The position numbers were made by a program, and so were the translations under genes. Positions 1 through 11,222 of a DNA stretch of 64,000 nucleotides are shown piece after piece (the stretch's first letter is position 1; each line of letters begins with the position of its first letter). Source of the stretch: Ephemerocybe angulata (taxonomy: Eukaryota > Basidiomycota > Agaricomycetes > Agaricales > Psathyrellaceae); NCBI GenBank assembly GCA_013368325.1, contig JAACJK010000221.1:620001-684000 (forward strand), written 5' to 3'. The notes below the pieces were generated by a model that saw nothing but the letters and a program-made list of their open reading frames with translations, was not told the origin of the DNA and did no database searches.

Positions 1-1578
1 GAGCGAACTCCATGTCGAGGGCCATTCCGGTGTCTTTCTCTTGAGCGTTGCCAAACGTGATGTCGTGACTTGTCACGATCATCCATTCATTGTTCTTCGA
101 CAAACGCTTCTTGAACTCTTCCATCCATTCCGAATTGTCGTTGGTGAGGATGAACAGAGTGTTGATAGTATGGACGCCTTTTTGATCGCCTGGAAAATAG
201 AGGTACGGTCAGTAGCTGCTCCACCTCCGAACGACACGATACGAGCTTACCAAACACTTCTTTCTCATAATCATCCCTAGAATCCGTGATTTTCTTAATT
301 ATCTGGTCCATGTCGGGCAGGCAGCGGTCGTAGTATGCCTTGATATTCTCGGGTGTGTTATGTCCCGGCTCTCCTCCTTCAGCAGGGGTAAATCGGTCGG
401 GGAGGTAAGGCAGCTGGTTCCAGCTGTAGAAGGTCGACTTCCAATTGGCCAGATTGAGACAAGCGCCCTCGTAGTCACCGCGGCGAACATGCGCAGCAAA
501 CACATGGTCGAACGGATCACGCTGTGGGTTCTTTGGGTTTTGGAAGAGGTGCATGTTGCGGTCGACGGAGCGTTGAATGAGGGCGCTGGTCTTCCACAGC
601 TGGCTGACGGGGCTGTCGCGGAGCTCCTCCCACATTGACAGAATCCTGTCAGAGCCCCACAACCACAGGTCAAATACCTGACCAAAGTCCTCCACCTCGC
701 GGCCGGGGGCGATGACCTCGACACAGTTCGCCTTTTCTTCGAGAAGGAGCTTATTCCAGGTGTCGAAGATATATTTTCCCGATGGTGTCCAATGGAGGTC
801 AAATTGCTTCTTGATTTTGTGGGTCCAGATCCGCTTGACCTTCTCCTTAGGACAGACGACATCCCAGTGTTCCTGGTGTATGGAGCGGGGAGCGTGGTCA
901 CCTGGGGCCCAAGAGCCACCAGCAGTAGGACCACCAATGAGGGCAGGGAGAGGGGTATGAGCATGGTACTCCCATGATTGGCGCCGACTCCAGGGATAAT
1001 ATTCCATTTTCCAGATGTAGTCCTGGAAGACGTAGGCACGATCCGAGCGGTAAGCAAGGTAGTTGAGCATGAGCCTGGCGGCGTTGGGCTACATTAGTGA
1101 ACCGCAGCTATGTGGACGAAGTTGACGATGATGCGCCCACTCACAGTTCGTTAAGGACATTATTCCATCCAAGCATGTTAATCTGGGACGTGAATTTGAC
1201 GTATCTTCCGTGGGCGCCTTCAGGGTAGGGAAGGCTGAGGTTATGCTGGGGAAGGGCCCTCTGTTCGGCGATCAAGTCCTGGTATCGAGGTGGGGTATCG
1301 AGGTCGCTGTCGTCCATGTCGTAGATCTGCTCCTGGATCCACCGCCTCGTCCTCCTTGCCCGGAAGGTGTATCCAGTGGTCACATCCAGGATATTGAACA
1401 CAAAAATGGCGCCAACGATCCAGAACACCAGGTTTCTGAGACCACGCGGTTTGTGCAGCCCAAGACGGAGGTAGACATTATGGGCTACGCCACGAGCACG
1501 ACCGTAATACGGGGAGGGTGAGGCGTTCGAATTCCTCCTCTTGTGCTGTGCCTCTGGATCCTTGGGTGACCTGGACAT
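1..1578 (-). CDS. O-fucosyltransferase-like type II membrane protein, paralog A (3' end outside window)
   Basis: Predicted Golgi/ER glycosyltransferase. Exons on the minus strand are 1578-1145, 1074-251 and 189-1 (continuing out of the window); introns are 70 and 61 bp, GT-AG. The start is the ATG at 1578 (MSRSPKD); the longer upstream frame is not conserved. A membrane segment (VFWIVGAIFVFNIL) follows a short basic cytosolic N-terminus, so type II topology is inferred. Next come PQHNLSLPYPEG and YVKFTSQINMLGWNN, equivalent to the start of the O-FucT domain, then HVRRGDYEGAC, which matches the HxRRGD sugar-nucleotide motif of that family. The C-terminal EKDTGMALDMEFA belongs to the conserved third exon. 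Exon 2 is 824 bp, as in paralogs B and C. The fucosyltransferase assignment rests on motifs; the acceptor is unknown. Confidence 0.8.
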
Positions 1579-2049
1579 CGCGTTCAACAGGCAGAGAGGG
1601 ACTGTATGAGAGGCGCGACCGTAATCTGGACCACCTCGAGGGTTGGCGTACCACGTAGGTGGCAAATGGGTGGTGTGACGGGGAAAATTAACCGACCCAT
1701 GGAATATGTCTATCAGCGCCCATGTTCGGCTTCAGTTTCTGGAAAGCTATTCTTGATCCTCGGACGGGGTTTGAGCGTGTATTGACCTGCACTAATTCTA
1801 GAGTCTGGGAGACTGCCCCAGGGTGAGAAATGGCGCACTTGAATCTCCCCCACACCCGACTCACCGCCACGAAACCCTCAGTCCAAACACAGCTCCTCTC
1901 ACTTGGGCACATTTGAATCCTGGCTGGTATCTGTGACATTAAATCCGTAGTATCCTATACTCTAACATCCCACGGAGGGAATTTACACATTACACCCAAT
2001 CAAAGGTACACGTAGACCGAACGTAGACATCGCACACTCGGGCGCGCAA
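1579..2049. other. Spacer between paralogs A and B
   Basis: This spacer holds the upstream region of paralog A and the 3' flank of paralog B. No coding exon, RNA gene or repeat was recognised, and no clear TATA box was seen. Confidence 0.4.
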
Positions 2050-3784
2050 CTAGAAGAATCTGTTACTAATGGGTATCTTTTTGTCGACCAGCCGACGATG
2101 GAGGATGTTGCTCGTGAACGAACTCCACTACAAGGCAAGGTCAGCACTTGGGTCCTAATGATACTTTAAAGCAATAAATGACTCACTCCATTGCCAAGGA
2201 AGATGGCTGCCTTGCGGGCAAACTCCATGTCGAGAGCCATTCCAACATCCTTCTCTTGCGCATTGCCGAAGGTGATATCGTTGCTCGTCACCACCTTCCA
2301 TCCGAATTCGTTGATAAGCCTTGCTTTGAAGTCCGTCATCCAGGACGTCTTGTCGTTGGTGAGGATGTAAAGAGTGTTGAGGAAATGGCCTGGCACAACC
2401 ACGCCTACGAGTTCTTGTTAGTCGATGGCTCTTGCACGAGAGGTAGGAAGGTAAGCATACCAAACATTTCCTTCTCCCAGTCATCTCTGGCACCGTTGAT
2501 CCTTTTGATGATTTGGTCGACGTTGGGCAAGCATCGGTTGAAGTAGAACTCGATGTTCTCTTTCGTGTTATTTCCGGGAATACCACCTGGAGGAGGCGTG
2601 AATCGATCGGGAAGGTATGGGAGCTGATTCCAGCTGTAGAAAGTCGAGTTCCACTGAGCCAGGTTCATGCACGCGCCCTCGTAGTCGCCACGTCGGACGT
2701 GGACGGCGAAGACCTGGTCGAAAGGATCCTTGTGAACGGTTACTTCGCTTTTGAAGAGGTGCATATTGCGGTCAACGGCGCGCTGAATAAGAGGGCTGGT
2801 AGCCAACAGCTGGCTGACGGGACTATCGCGCAGTTCCTCCCACATGGGCAAAATCCTGTCCGAACCCCACAACCAGAGATCGAACACCTGACCGAAATCT
2901 TCGATGTCGCGCTGAGGAGCGATGACCTCGATACACTTCGCAGTGTCGTCGAGGAGAACCTTGTTCCATTTTTCAAAGATGAACTTGGAGGTGGGGGTCC
3001 AGTGCAGGTCGAATTCCTTCTTGACGTGGTGGGTCCAGATGACCTTGACTCGCTCTGGGGGGCACACGATGTCCCAGAAGTCTTGGTGAACGGAGCGAGG
3101 GGCGGGGTCGCCAGCAGGCCAGGGTCCACCAGCGGTGGGGCCGGCAATGAGGGCAGGGAGAGGGGTGCGTGCGTGCACGGTCCAGGCCATGTATTCTTCC
3201 CAAGGGAAGTAGTCCATCTTCCAGACGTAGTCTTGGAAAACGTATGCGCGCTTAGACTTGTACGCAAGGTAGTTAAGCATGAGCCTAGAATAGTCATATG
3301 TGACGCGTTCAGATGTCTGCCAGCGGATAAAAAGATAACGCGCTCACAGTTCGTTAAAGACGTTGTTCCAACCAAGCATGTTGATTTGGGACGTGAACTT
3401 GACATATCGGCCAGTGGCACCCTCGGGGTAGGGAAGGCTCAGATTGTGTTGGGGCAGGTTTCTCTGCTCTTCATAGAGATCGAAGTACCGCGGTGGAGTG
3501 TCGAGGGGCAAATCGTCAACGGCACCTGGAATGAGACGATCCTTGAACCATTGGCGCGTTTTTCGAACCTTGCGGTCCTGCGAGTTCCCGAAGATGACAC
3601 CAAAGCCCTTGAATCCGACCCATAGGGCGAGGATGAGGAAGATGGGGATCCAAAGTCGGCGATAGTTGCGGCGCTGAGCGCGGTATGGGTTGAGGCTAGC
3701 AAACCATATCGAGACTCGCTGCGCGATTCCTCGCTTCCGTCTAGGCTTTTCGTGATAGAGCTTGTCAAACCCGTCGCTCGCCAT
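2050..3784 (-). CDS. O-fucosyltransferase-like type II membrane protein, paralog B
   Basis: Complete four-exon gene: 3784-3348, 3284-2461, 2404-2187 and 2127-2050, with introns of 63, 56 and 59 bp. The coding length is 1,557 bp (518 aa) with frame kept throughout. The start is MASDGFDKLY at 3784. Visible elements in order: a basic N-terminus, one membrane segment (LWIPIFLILALWVGF), a stem with DTPPRYFDL, PQHNLSLPYPEG, YVKFTSQINMLGWNN, the HVRRGDYEGAC donor-binding-type motif, NTLYILTND, then EKDVGMALDMEFARKAAIFLG and a last exon reading WSSFTSNILHRRL. The FxGNxxSSF pattern near the end is typical of O-fucosyltransferase-fold enzymes. Expected to act in the secretory lumen on protein or glycan acceptors; substrate unknown. 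It sits head-to-tail between A and C, so tandem duplication is the simple origin. Confidence 0.85.
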
Positions 3785-4844
3785 CGTCAGCGCTCAAGAA
3801 AGGGACAAGGACTCGGGAGGGAGGAGGAAAGAGAGGTAAGACAAAAAAGATTGATCGTTTGACGTGGCGACCTCTGCCAGTTGGCACGGTAGATTTTGGC
3901 CGGGTGGAAAACCACACCACATACATATGAAAAAGATGCCGTGAAGGCCTGCACGCTTTCCAGCCTTTCAAGCAGAGAGCGCCCATTCAACGCCGCAGCT
4001 GCGGCAGCTCCGGCGTTTCGGACCTCCAAGTGGGACTTTTGAGGCCAGCACCAGACGGCCGGTAATGTACCCTCTGGCTACCATGCAGCATACTGAAGGC
4101 ATCTCTGGGCACTGGCTCACCTACCGTAGAGAGCATAGGGTTCGTCGTACTTGCGCCTGCACATCCACTGGAGGATAACTAACTTACTAAGGAGCGGTGA
4201 GCGCGGATTCCGTGGGAGATGTAGTTTCCTCCTGCTTACCTGGCTATTGATCGAGCGCAAGTCGCGGTGAAGGTGCGCCGCCTAAGTACAATCCATGCCA
4301 AGAGCTGAAGAGGTTCCGATTTGGCTTTGACAAATTATGAAGCGCCCGCAGACCTGTATTAAGCGCTCTTGCAAGCACGATTCCAGATGCTTTTTCCTGA
4401 GGCCATTGCCATTGTCCTAATACTGGAAGGCACCTCTGTTGGGAGCTCCAATGATCTAGTAATCCCTAGTAAGTATGAGCAGCAAAGAACGGACTTATTG
4501 AGGTGTTTCGGGGTGAGTGACGGTCGAGGAACGAGCTGGTTTGGTATCAAAAATGATCCAAGAAGCACGCTCGTGGGAAGAACTGATCAGATCGATCAGA
4601 CTCGAGACGTTGCTTTGACTCTGCTTTGAAACCTACGCACCTTGCATCTGCCATTTTTGGCAGGCCTCCTCTGAACTTTCACACACACACACACACACAC
4701 ATACCAGCGTTCTTTGCTGCAGCCTTCAGAGAAAAGATTGAGAAAAGAGCTTTCGAAACCCATATCCCGCGGATAAAATTTTAGAGTGTAGCAATATATC
4801 CAGGGATACATGAAGAAAGCAAGGTGAGTAGAGAACCTTCGAGC
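3785..4844. other. Spacer between paralogs B and C with (CA)n microsatellite
   Basis: Intergenic. It contains the presumed promoter of paralog B just above 3784 and the 3' flank of paralog C. A CA dinucleotide run lies at about 4680-4702. No supported gene; the short frames here lack conserved motifs or splice support. Confidence 0.45.
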
Positions 4845-6555
4845 CTAGAAGAATCGGTTGCTGATAGGTATCTTCTTGTCGACTAAGCGCCGATGAAGAA
4901 TATTGCTCGTGAATGAGCTCCACTAGAACAAGTAAATGAGTATCTAGGCATCAGAAAAGCGCGTGTGTGACTTACCCCGTTGCCCATGAAAATCGCAGAC
5001 TTGCGGGCCAATTCCATATCGACAGCCATTCCAACGTCCTTCTCCTGTGAGTCACCGAATGTGAGGTCGTTGGTAGTGATGATTCGCCACTTGTGCTCCT
5101 TCTCCAGCCTTACAATGAAGTCGTCGAGCCATTGTGATTTGGCGTTCGTCAAAATGTAGAGGGTCGTGATGAAATAGCCCTCTAGTCGATCGCCTGGCAA
5201 GAATGGCGAAGTTAGCACCGATGTCTTCCAGAGAAAGATAGGACCTTACCAAAGACCTCTTTCTCCCAGTCATCTCTCGCAGCGGATATTCTCTTGATGA
5301 TCTGCTCTTCGTCAGGCAAGCAATGCACGAAGTACTCCTTGATATTCTCCGGGGTGTTCTTGCCAGGCTCGCCTCCGGGAAGAGGCCCAAAGCGATCCGG
5401 AAGCCAAGGGTGCAAATTCCAGCTATAGAACGTCGAGTTATAGTTCGCCAAATTCGAGCACGCCCCAATATAGTCTCCTCGGCGTACATGCACGGCGAAT
5501 ACCCGGGAGAAGGGGTCGTGATGCTCCGTCTCCGGCGACTTGAAAAGGTGTTCGTTTCTATCAATAGCGCGCTGCACAACAGGACTGGTCTTCAGAAGCT
5601 GGCTCGTGGGCGAGTCGCGGAACTCTTCCCAGATATCCAGGATCCTGTCCGTGCCCCAGAGCCAGAGGTCGAAGACCTGGCCGAAGTCCTCGACGTCGCG
5701 CTGCGGGGCGATGACCTCGATGCACTTCTCGGTCTCTTCCAGCAGGATCTTGTTCCAGACCGCAAAGATCTCCTTGCCGGTCTTCTCCCAGTGGAGTTTG
5801 TGGGCCCGTTTAACTTCGTGCGTCCAGATGACCTTGACTTTGCTCTTAGGACAGACGACGTCCCAGTGCTTCTCGTGTATCGAACGGGGGGCAGAGTCGC
5901 CTGACTCCCAGGGGCCGCCCACGGTGGGGCCGGAGATGAGAGCAGGGAGGGGAGTGCGTGAGGGGAGGTCCCAGGCCTTGGACTCGGGCCATGGGTAATA
6001 GTCCTGTTTCCAAACGTAGTCTTGGAAGACATAAGCGCGTCGTGACTTGTACGCGAGGTGCGTGAGCATTAAGCTGGAGGCATAGGTCTGTCTTCAGAAG
6101 GCTCTCGAGGATACCAGCAGGTGGAGCAGCACTCACAGTTCGTTCAATACGTTATTCCATCCTAGCATGTTGATTTGAGACGTGAATTTGACATAGCGAC
6201 CAGTGGCGCCTTCGGGGTAGGGCAGGCTGAGGTTGTGCTGCGGGAGGCTTGCTTGCTCCTTGATCAAGTCGAGGTATCGCGGGGGAGTATCGAGGTCGAG
6301 GTCGCCTGTAACTCCCGCCGTCGTGTAGTACTTGTCTTTCACCCACTTCCGCACGGGATGCCCAGGCCGTGTTGATAGCAGGATGACAGACACGAAGAAA
6401 AACAGTCCGCCGAAAATGGCGAGTCGGGGTATGCCGCGAATGCGGAGGAGACGGCCGGCGCCTATGCTGAGGGAGGAGAGCCTCGACGAAGGCCGCTTGC
6501 GAGGTGCATCATCCTCTCGCGGAAGGAGGGCCTCGGGGTCAACGCGCCCAGACAT
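4845..6555 (-). CDS. O-fucosyltransferase-like type II membrane protein, paralog C
   Basis: Complete four-exon gene: 6555-6137, 6073-5250, 5193-4976 and 4922-4845, with introns of 63, 56 and 53 bp. The coding length is 1,539 bp (512 aa). The start chosen is MSGRVDPEALL at 6555, because the upstream extension of the frame has no counterpart in A or B. It has a hydrophobic segment (LAIFGGLFFFVSVILLS), PQHNLSLPYPEG, YVKFTSQINMLGWNN, HVRRGDYIGAC, EKDVGMAVDMELARKSAIF and a terminal exon identical at protein level to that of B (WSSFTSNILHRRL...). Exons 2, 3 and 4 have exactly the same lengths as in B (824, 218, 78), so only the first exon (cytosolic tail, membrane anchor, stem) varies. Same proposed role: luminal GDP-sugar transferase, acceptor unknown. 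Confidence 0.85.
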
Positions 6556-7741
6556 GGTGGAGACTTGAAAAGAAAGGTTGGTGACGGTGCCACCGGCGAA
6601 TTGGAATCTCTCACCATGCGGAGATATCGAATGCCCACAGGCTATGCTGGTGCCAGGAGGCTGGTGCATTGCATGTTAGTGGTTCGATTGCCACCGAACA
6701 GGCCCATGAACCAGTTCGCGCGCTTCCGGCATTCACAGGCGGCATGGGCGCTTCTTTGGTAAACGGTGAGGCATTGCCAAGGCAAAAGACTAACAGCTGT
6801 GTTCTCCAACGATATTCTTTGTCATGATCATTGCGCTAGCCGCGCGCACCTGGACACCGATCTGTGCAGGTATTTGAGAGGGTGTTTGACGAGGCCCTCT
6901 CTTTGTAAGAACATCTATAGGGCCCATGGGAAACGAAATGCCGTACGAGCATGAGACAGGCGTAGGTACTACGAGTGAGTAGCTGCGTTGGCCAAATCAT
7001 TTGCTCACAAGTACTACCTGGGGCATCTACGAGCATCCAATTTATCTCTTCTAGATTCGTCTATAAGCTCGCTCGCTGGCGCACACCTCCGGTGTGCTCG
7101 CGCTCGCTCGCGGTGGCCCCGCTGGCTTAAAACTGAGTACCCTTCATGGCTTCTTAATATGCTGAAGTGTATAGATCCTAAGTATTCCAAGGACAAAATT
7201 CTCCTCGATCTAAACAAATGCTGGTTATCTTACCACCCCCAGCTGCTCGAACCAGGACGAGTTTCGATATCCACCCCGAAATATTCCCGTCCGGGCATAC
7301 CTTGACACCGTTGAAGGCAGCCTTTGGAGCCACAGGCACTCCAAGAATTGTCAAAAACATTGGGGAACATGGAACGGATGGAGGCGGTACGAAGAAGCAC
7401 GTGGTAATTGCCGTATATAGAAATATGAAGCCAGGTAAGGCAGTGCGAAGTAGGCACGTGACGATTACCATATATAGGAAAACGCGGTTATTGATGATCC
7501 TTAACACTAAGAGTTTAGTGTCCAGGCACTAACGTCTTAAAGACGGCGCCGTACCTACTACCTATACATCATACTGTTACGGATCCCGATGACCCAACCA
7601 CTTGCAGACACATCGAGCAAACATCGAAGACCCCAATACAAAACAGGTTATCGTATATCACGAGTTGAGCCTGTATGCATCGCAGTAAGCTAACTGCCAC
7701 TTTCAAAAAGTTGACCGCCACAGGACACAGAAGACTCTGAC
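6556..7741. other. Spacer between glycosyltransferase and MYND arrays
   Basis: No supported gene. It contains one copy of a dispersed repeat of about 50 bp (6727-6778), a short perfect hairpin (GCACACC, 3-nt loop, GGTGTGC at 7081-7097), and a degenerate direct repeat around 7385-7490, each copy holding CACGTG followed by a TATATA stretch. The part next to 7741 resembles the 3' flank of the second MYND paralog near 11,030-11,100. Confidence 0.4.
6727..6778 (+). repeat. Dispersed short repeat, copy 1
   Basis: The segment around GCATGGGCGCTTCTTTGG and AAACGGTGAGGCATTG recurs with few changes at about 10668-10718. Both copies flank the first MYND gene, so this may mark the ends of a duplicated unit or an old insertion. 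Confidence 0.5.
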
Positions 7742-10070
7742 TCACCCAAAACGCGCCATACTGGACACTGCCAAGTACCTGCCCACGCCCCTCCTCTCAT
7801 CCATGTTCAGCCGCATTTTCACCATGGTCATGACATGGAGATCCATATCGCCCAAGCCAAATTTACACTCAACATACTGGACCTTATGCATATCTTCCGC
7901 CTTAGCATCCCGCCCAGGCTCACCGCCAAGCACCCCGCTCGCCCAAAGATACTCGTCGATCCGGGGCCGAAGATAACCCTGCGTCATGCGATTTAACAAA
8001 TGAGATGGGTACTCTCCTTCGCATATCCGCTTGAACGCCCCCTTCTTGCTCTGAAGCGTTGGCCACTCTCTGTCCAGGTAAAAAACTCTCGGGGCTCCAA
8101 GATCACCCAACAGCCGCTTGAGCACCGCCTCGGTGAACGTCGGGGTTACCTTGTCAGGCTCGATGGTGAGACCACGGTAATAGCATAGTAATGCAAGGAA
8201 GAGGTTGAAGTGGTGCTCAATGAAAGCGACGTGGTATGCACGCTGACGGGGAGAGTAGTATGCGCCAGGAGTTGCCCTCCATGCTGAGTCCGACATCAAG
8301 AGATCAGTTACTTCCGACCAAGCCTTGGGGAAGGTGGTGGGACGCACCGATAGTATCAACTCGGGCTCGGGAGCACTCCCTTGAATGCCGCGCGTGCCAG
8401 TCTTGCTTCTGGCAATCCTCCCCGCAGTAAACAAAGGCAGAGCATCCTGAGCACTTCTTCGATTTAGATAGAGAGGCACATCCTCCGCTGGCCATAGTGC
8501 CATGCTCCAGAGTGCGCTTCGCATTTCTTTGACACTATAGTTGAAACAGCGGGCAACGTCTTTGCAGTTAGCCCTAGCCACTAAGAATGTTGTGTCAGAA
8601 TGAAACGCACCTGTATATTATCGCAAAGAGCGACCCTGCCATCCCACACGTTGTAGACGACGAGATGTTCGTGTACAGCGATGTTGAATGACTTCCATGC
8701 TTCCCTAAGACGTTCTGGCACCCTCCCAATGCTTTTCTCCGCTTCAAATTCAGATTGCCCCTCGAAGTTTGGCTGGAGCTGCAAGAGGACCGATTTCCAC
8801 GGGAGGTTCATTTCTAGCATCTCGAGACAGGTGGCTAGATTCCGCGCATTGATATCCAGGTCCGATTCAGATGTTCCGCCTCCAACGTCCGTGCCGCACG
8901 TCTTGATGAGCGAAATGATCGTGCCCATTAATCCATGAGCGAGGGCAAGCGCGAGGTTATGTGGCCTGTTCAAGTTGTCCAGCGCGAGGTTTCGCCCACG
9001 GCTGCACGGATCGTTGTCCACCGGGAGCACGAGGATCGCCCCCAGCGCCACCCTCACACATACACATAGCTCATATGCATACCTCCCCAGATTTGATTTC
9101 TTCAGAAACTCCAAGAAATCCCGTAGCGTTGAGGCGATCTTATGCGCGTAGCTGTAAAATTCGAATGCTTTGTGCATGCGAGGGTCCGTGACGAGCTTGT
9201 AGACGATTAATAGGACACTCCTTAGGTATCTTAGGGCGATTTCGGGGGACACCCTCGAACGCCCTTCGCGGCCCATCAGCGCGAAGCGTGCTGCGTCCAG
9301 CCGCTGGATAGTGACCAATGCAACGCGCCGCGGAAGGGTCACCTCGCGTGAGACCATTCGGTCAACGAAGGCACCTCGCTCCTGTTCCTTCTCAGTGCAA
9401 TGTCCCATAAGAGGAACGATAGAGCAGCCCGTCTCGCTCTCAATGTCGGAGTAGGGCTGCCCGTCTTCGTTCTCTATCGTCCAGATGCGGATCACGAGAT
9501 CGATGGAAGTCGTCGACGAACAGAGGCGCTGGAGGGCTGACGGGTGGAGATAGGCGATCGTGAAGAGGAGATACGCAATGAGATTGGGGACCCCCCAACC
9601 GGTCAGCGTGATCTTTGGACAGGGTGCTCTGGGAGTAAGAAAGAAAGACGCCCATCCTTCGATTAGATCGAACGAAGCTAGGATTTCTTCAGTTGTCGTT
9701 TGCTTCAGAGAGGGGGAGATGTCATTTTTTGGGTTGGTGCAGCGCTCCGCGATAACCGAGATACCAGTCAGGGCGTCGAGGACCGCTCCGATCTTGTGGG
9801 ACTCAGGCCATGCCGACTTTGTCTCTGAGTACCATAGATCAGAGACTTGGACGGCCCTCAGCGTCTTCAGGTATTCGTGGAGAGGTTTCAATGTGTACGG
9901 CTTCCTTTCGAAGTGAAGGGCGAGCGAATTGCGCGAACGCGTCGGGAGTTCTTGTCGTCCTTTCGCCTGTCAATGTATGGGTTTGGCCTTCATTAGAAAC
10001 ACAGTTCAAGAACCAAGGAGCAAGTGAACAGCACGCATGGAGGGCTCACCGAGTAGAGGTAGTGCACCAT
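7742..10070 (-). CDS. MYND-type zinc-finger protein, paralog 1
   Basis: Four exons: 10070-10050 (seven codons, MVHYLYS), 9966-8611, 8534-8348 and 8283-7742. Introns are 83, 76 and 64 bp; the total is 2,106 bp (701 aa), in frame. A long helical N-terminal region of about 450 residues (armadillo-like by general character; inference) precedes the MYND finger, whose pattern CSGCSAFVYCGEDCQKQDW...HSREC supplies the C-x2-C, C-x3-C and H/C ligands. A conserved C-terminal domain follows (YYSPRQRAYHVAFIEHHF, then KMRLNMDERRGVGRYLAVSSMARFG). MYND fingers are protein-interaction modules; no SET domain is visible, so this is not a SMYD methyltransferase. The tiny first exon is supported by the same arrangement in paralogs 2 and 3. 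It heads a minus-strand array of paralogs. Confidence 0.85.
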
Positions 10071-10180
10071 GGTTGGTGTACAGATGCCGCTGCGGCCTGA
10101 CTCCTGAGTACTGAGTGAGCGAGCGAGACCCTGAGATTACTTAAGACTTTAATTGGGGCCCTCCTTAAGGGTGCTCGCCT

Positions 10181-10246
10181 GATGCTTCGATCTTGCTTCA
10201 CCATCCTGGAACCCACTGGAAGATGGTGAAGCAAGATCGAAGCATC
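10181..10246. repeat. Perfect 25-bp inverted repeat with 16-nt loop
   Basis: The arms 10181-10205 and 10222-10246 are exact reverse complements; each contains CGATCTTGCTTCACC or its complement. It lies 110-175 bp upstream of the ATG of MYND paralog 1. The right arm (AAGATCGAAGCATC) has relatives upstream of the other MYND genes (about 13590, 18615, 59880), while the left arm is specific to this copy. That fits an inverted duplication of a promoter segment. Confidence 0.85.
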
Positions 10247-10502
10247 ACGCACCCAGCTGGGGAGACTTCCGAGAGGTAAGTAGGTGATTATATTATCCGG
10301 ACACGGTCTAATTTCTGAGATCTGAGTGCTGGGGGTCTGGGAGGCCTAGCCTAACATATTGCTAACATAGTTGAATGGGTCAACGGGCAAAACCATAATC
10401 ATGCACTATCGAGCTTTCCCGCTCATAGAGCGGATGGTCACGAGTCTACCGAACAGGCGCGTAAATCGCGCTGGAAGGCTCGTGGGGCTAACACGAGTCA
10501 AC

Positions 10503-10607
10503 ACTGAGAGAACGGGCGAGTGAACATGAACGACGTCTATTGGGACGAACGAGCAGGACGACTGGGACAACACGGTGGATCTAAGCTAAGGAACGAAAGG
10601 TGGGAAG
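10503..10607 (-). repeat. Degenerate LTR remnant related to the 15.9-kb element
   Basis: About 100 bp here resemble the complement of the 183-bp LTR at 15907: CACTGAGAG, then ATGAACGACGTCTATTGG, then GGACGACTGGGACAA. The terminal TGTAAC/GTTACA bases and a target duplication cannot be placed, so this is an old solo LTR or fragment in reverse orientation. Confidence 0.5.
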
Positions 10608-10667
10608 ACGTGTAAAGTACCGATGGGATGATGTAAGCCGTCGGGTGCTTACACGCGCGCTTGTCAC

Positions 10668-10718
10668 GGCGTTCACAAGCCGCATGGGCGCTTCTTTTGG
10701 TAAACGGTGAGGCATTGA
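10668..10718 (+). repeat. Dispersed short repeat, copy 2
   Basis: Second copy of the segment at 6727-6778, with one extra T and small substitutions. Confidence 0.5.
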
Positions 10719-11222
10719 AAATGAGTGAAAATGAGGCATATCTCTCTCCAGGAGGCAGATCGCTGTAGATGGTCTGAGTCAGTCAGAAGCTTTTCGGTCC
10801 ACTTCGGTAAAATCCCTCGCCCACCAGCCTAAAGAACCTTATTCCCCAAAGTCAACTTGAAGATACGCACTTTGACTGTGGCCTGGACTCGGGGAGGGTA
10901 TATTATCTCGGTCACACCTTTGGTCACAGTAGACTGACCGACAACCACTAAGAGTCGGGTTCATCAGGTCATCAACGATATTCTATCTCAAGGCTTGCAT
11001 TTTGAGGACGATGCAATACGGATACATTGTCCTGTTACGGATCTCAAGAACACAACCAGACACAATGAAGACCCCGATACAAAAAAGGTTATAACTGGCG
11101 ACGTGCCCGTCATTAAAGGGTCAAATATCGGGCATAGGTGGCTTCAGCCTGTATGAATTTCAGTAAGCTATCTGTCACCTCCAAAGAGTTGAAGGCCACC
11201 ACAGGACCGAGGTAACTCGCAC

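Larger units (their letters stand above)
10071..11222. other. Spacer between MYND paralogs 1 and 2
   Basis: No supported gene. It holds the promoter side of paralog 1, including a long perfect inverted repeat (10181-10246), an LTR-like remnant (about 10503-10607), the second copy of a dispersed repeat (10668-10718), and a 3' flank of paralog 2 (11032-11110) resembling that of paralog 1. Confidence 0.5.

Noticed and set aside
2513..3625. 370-codon plus-strand frame over glycosyltransferase paralog B
   Set aside because: Antisense of well-supported exons with splice sites and catalytic motifs on the minus strand.
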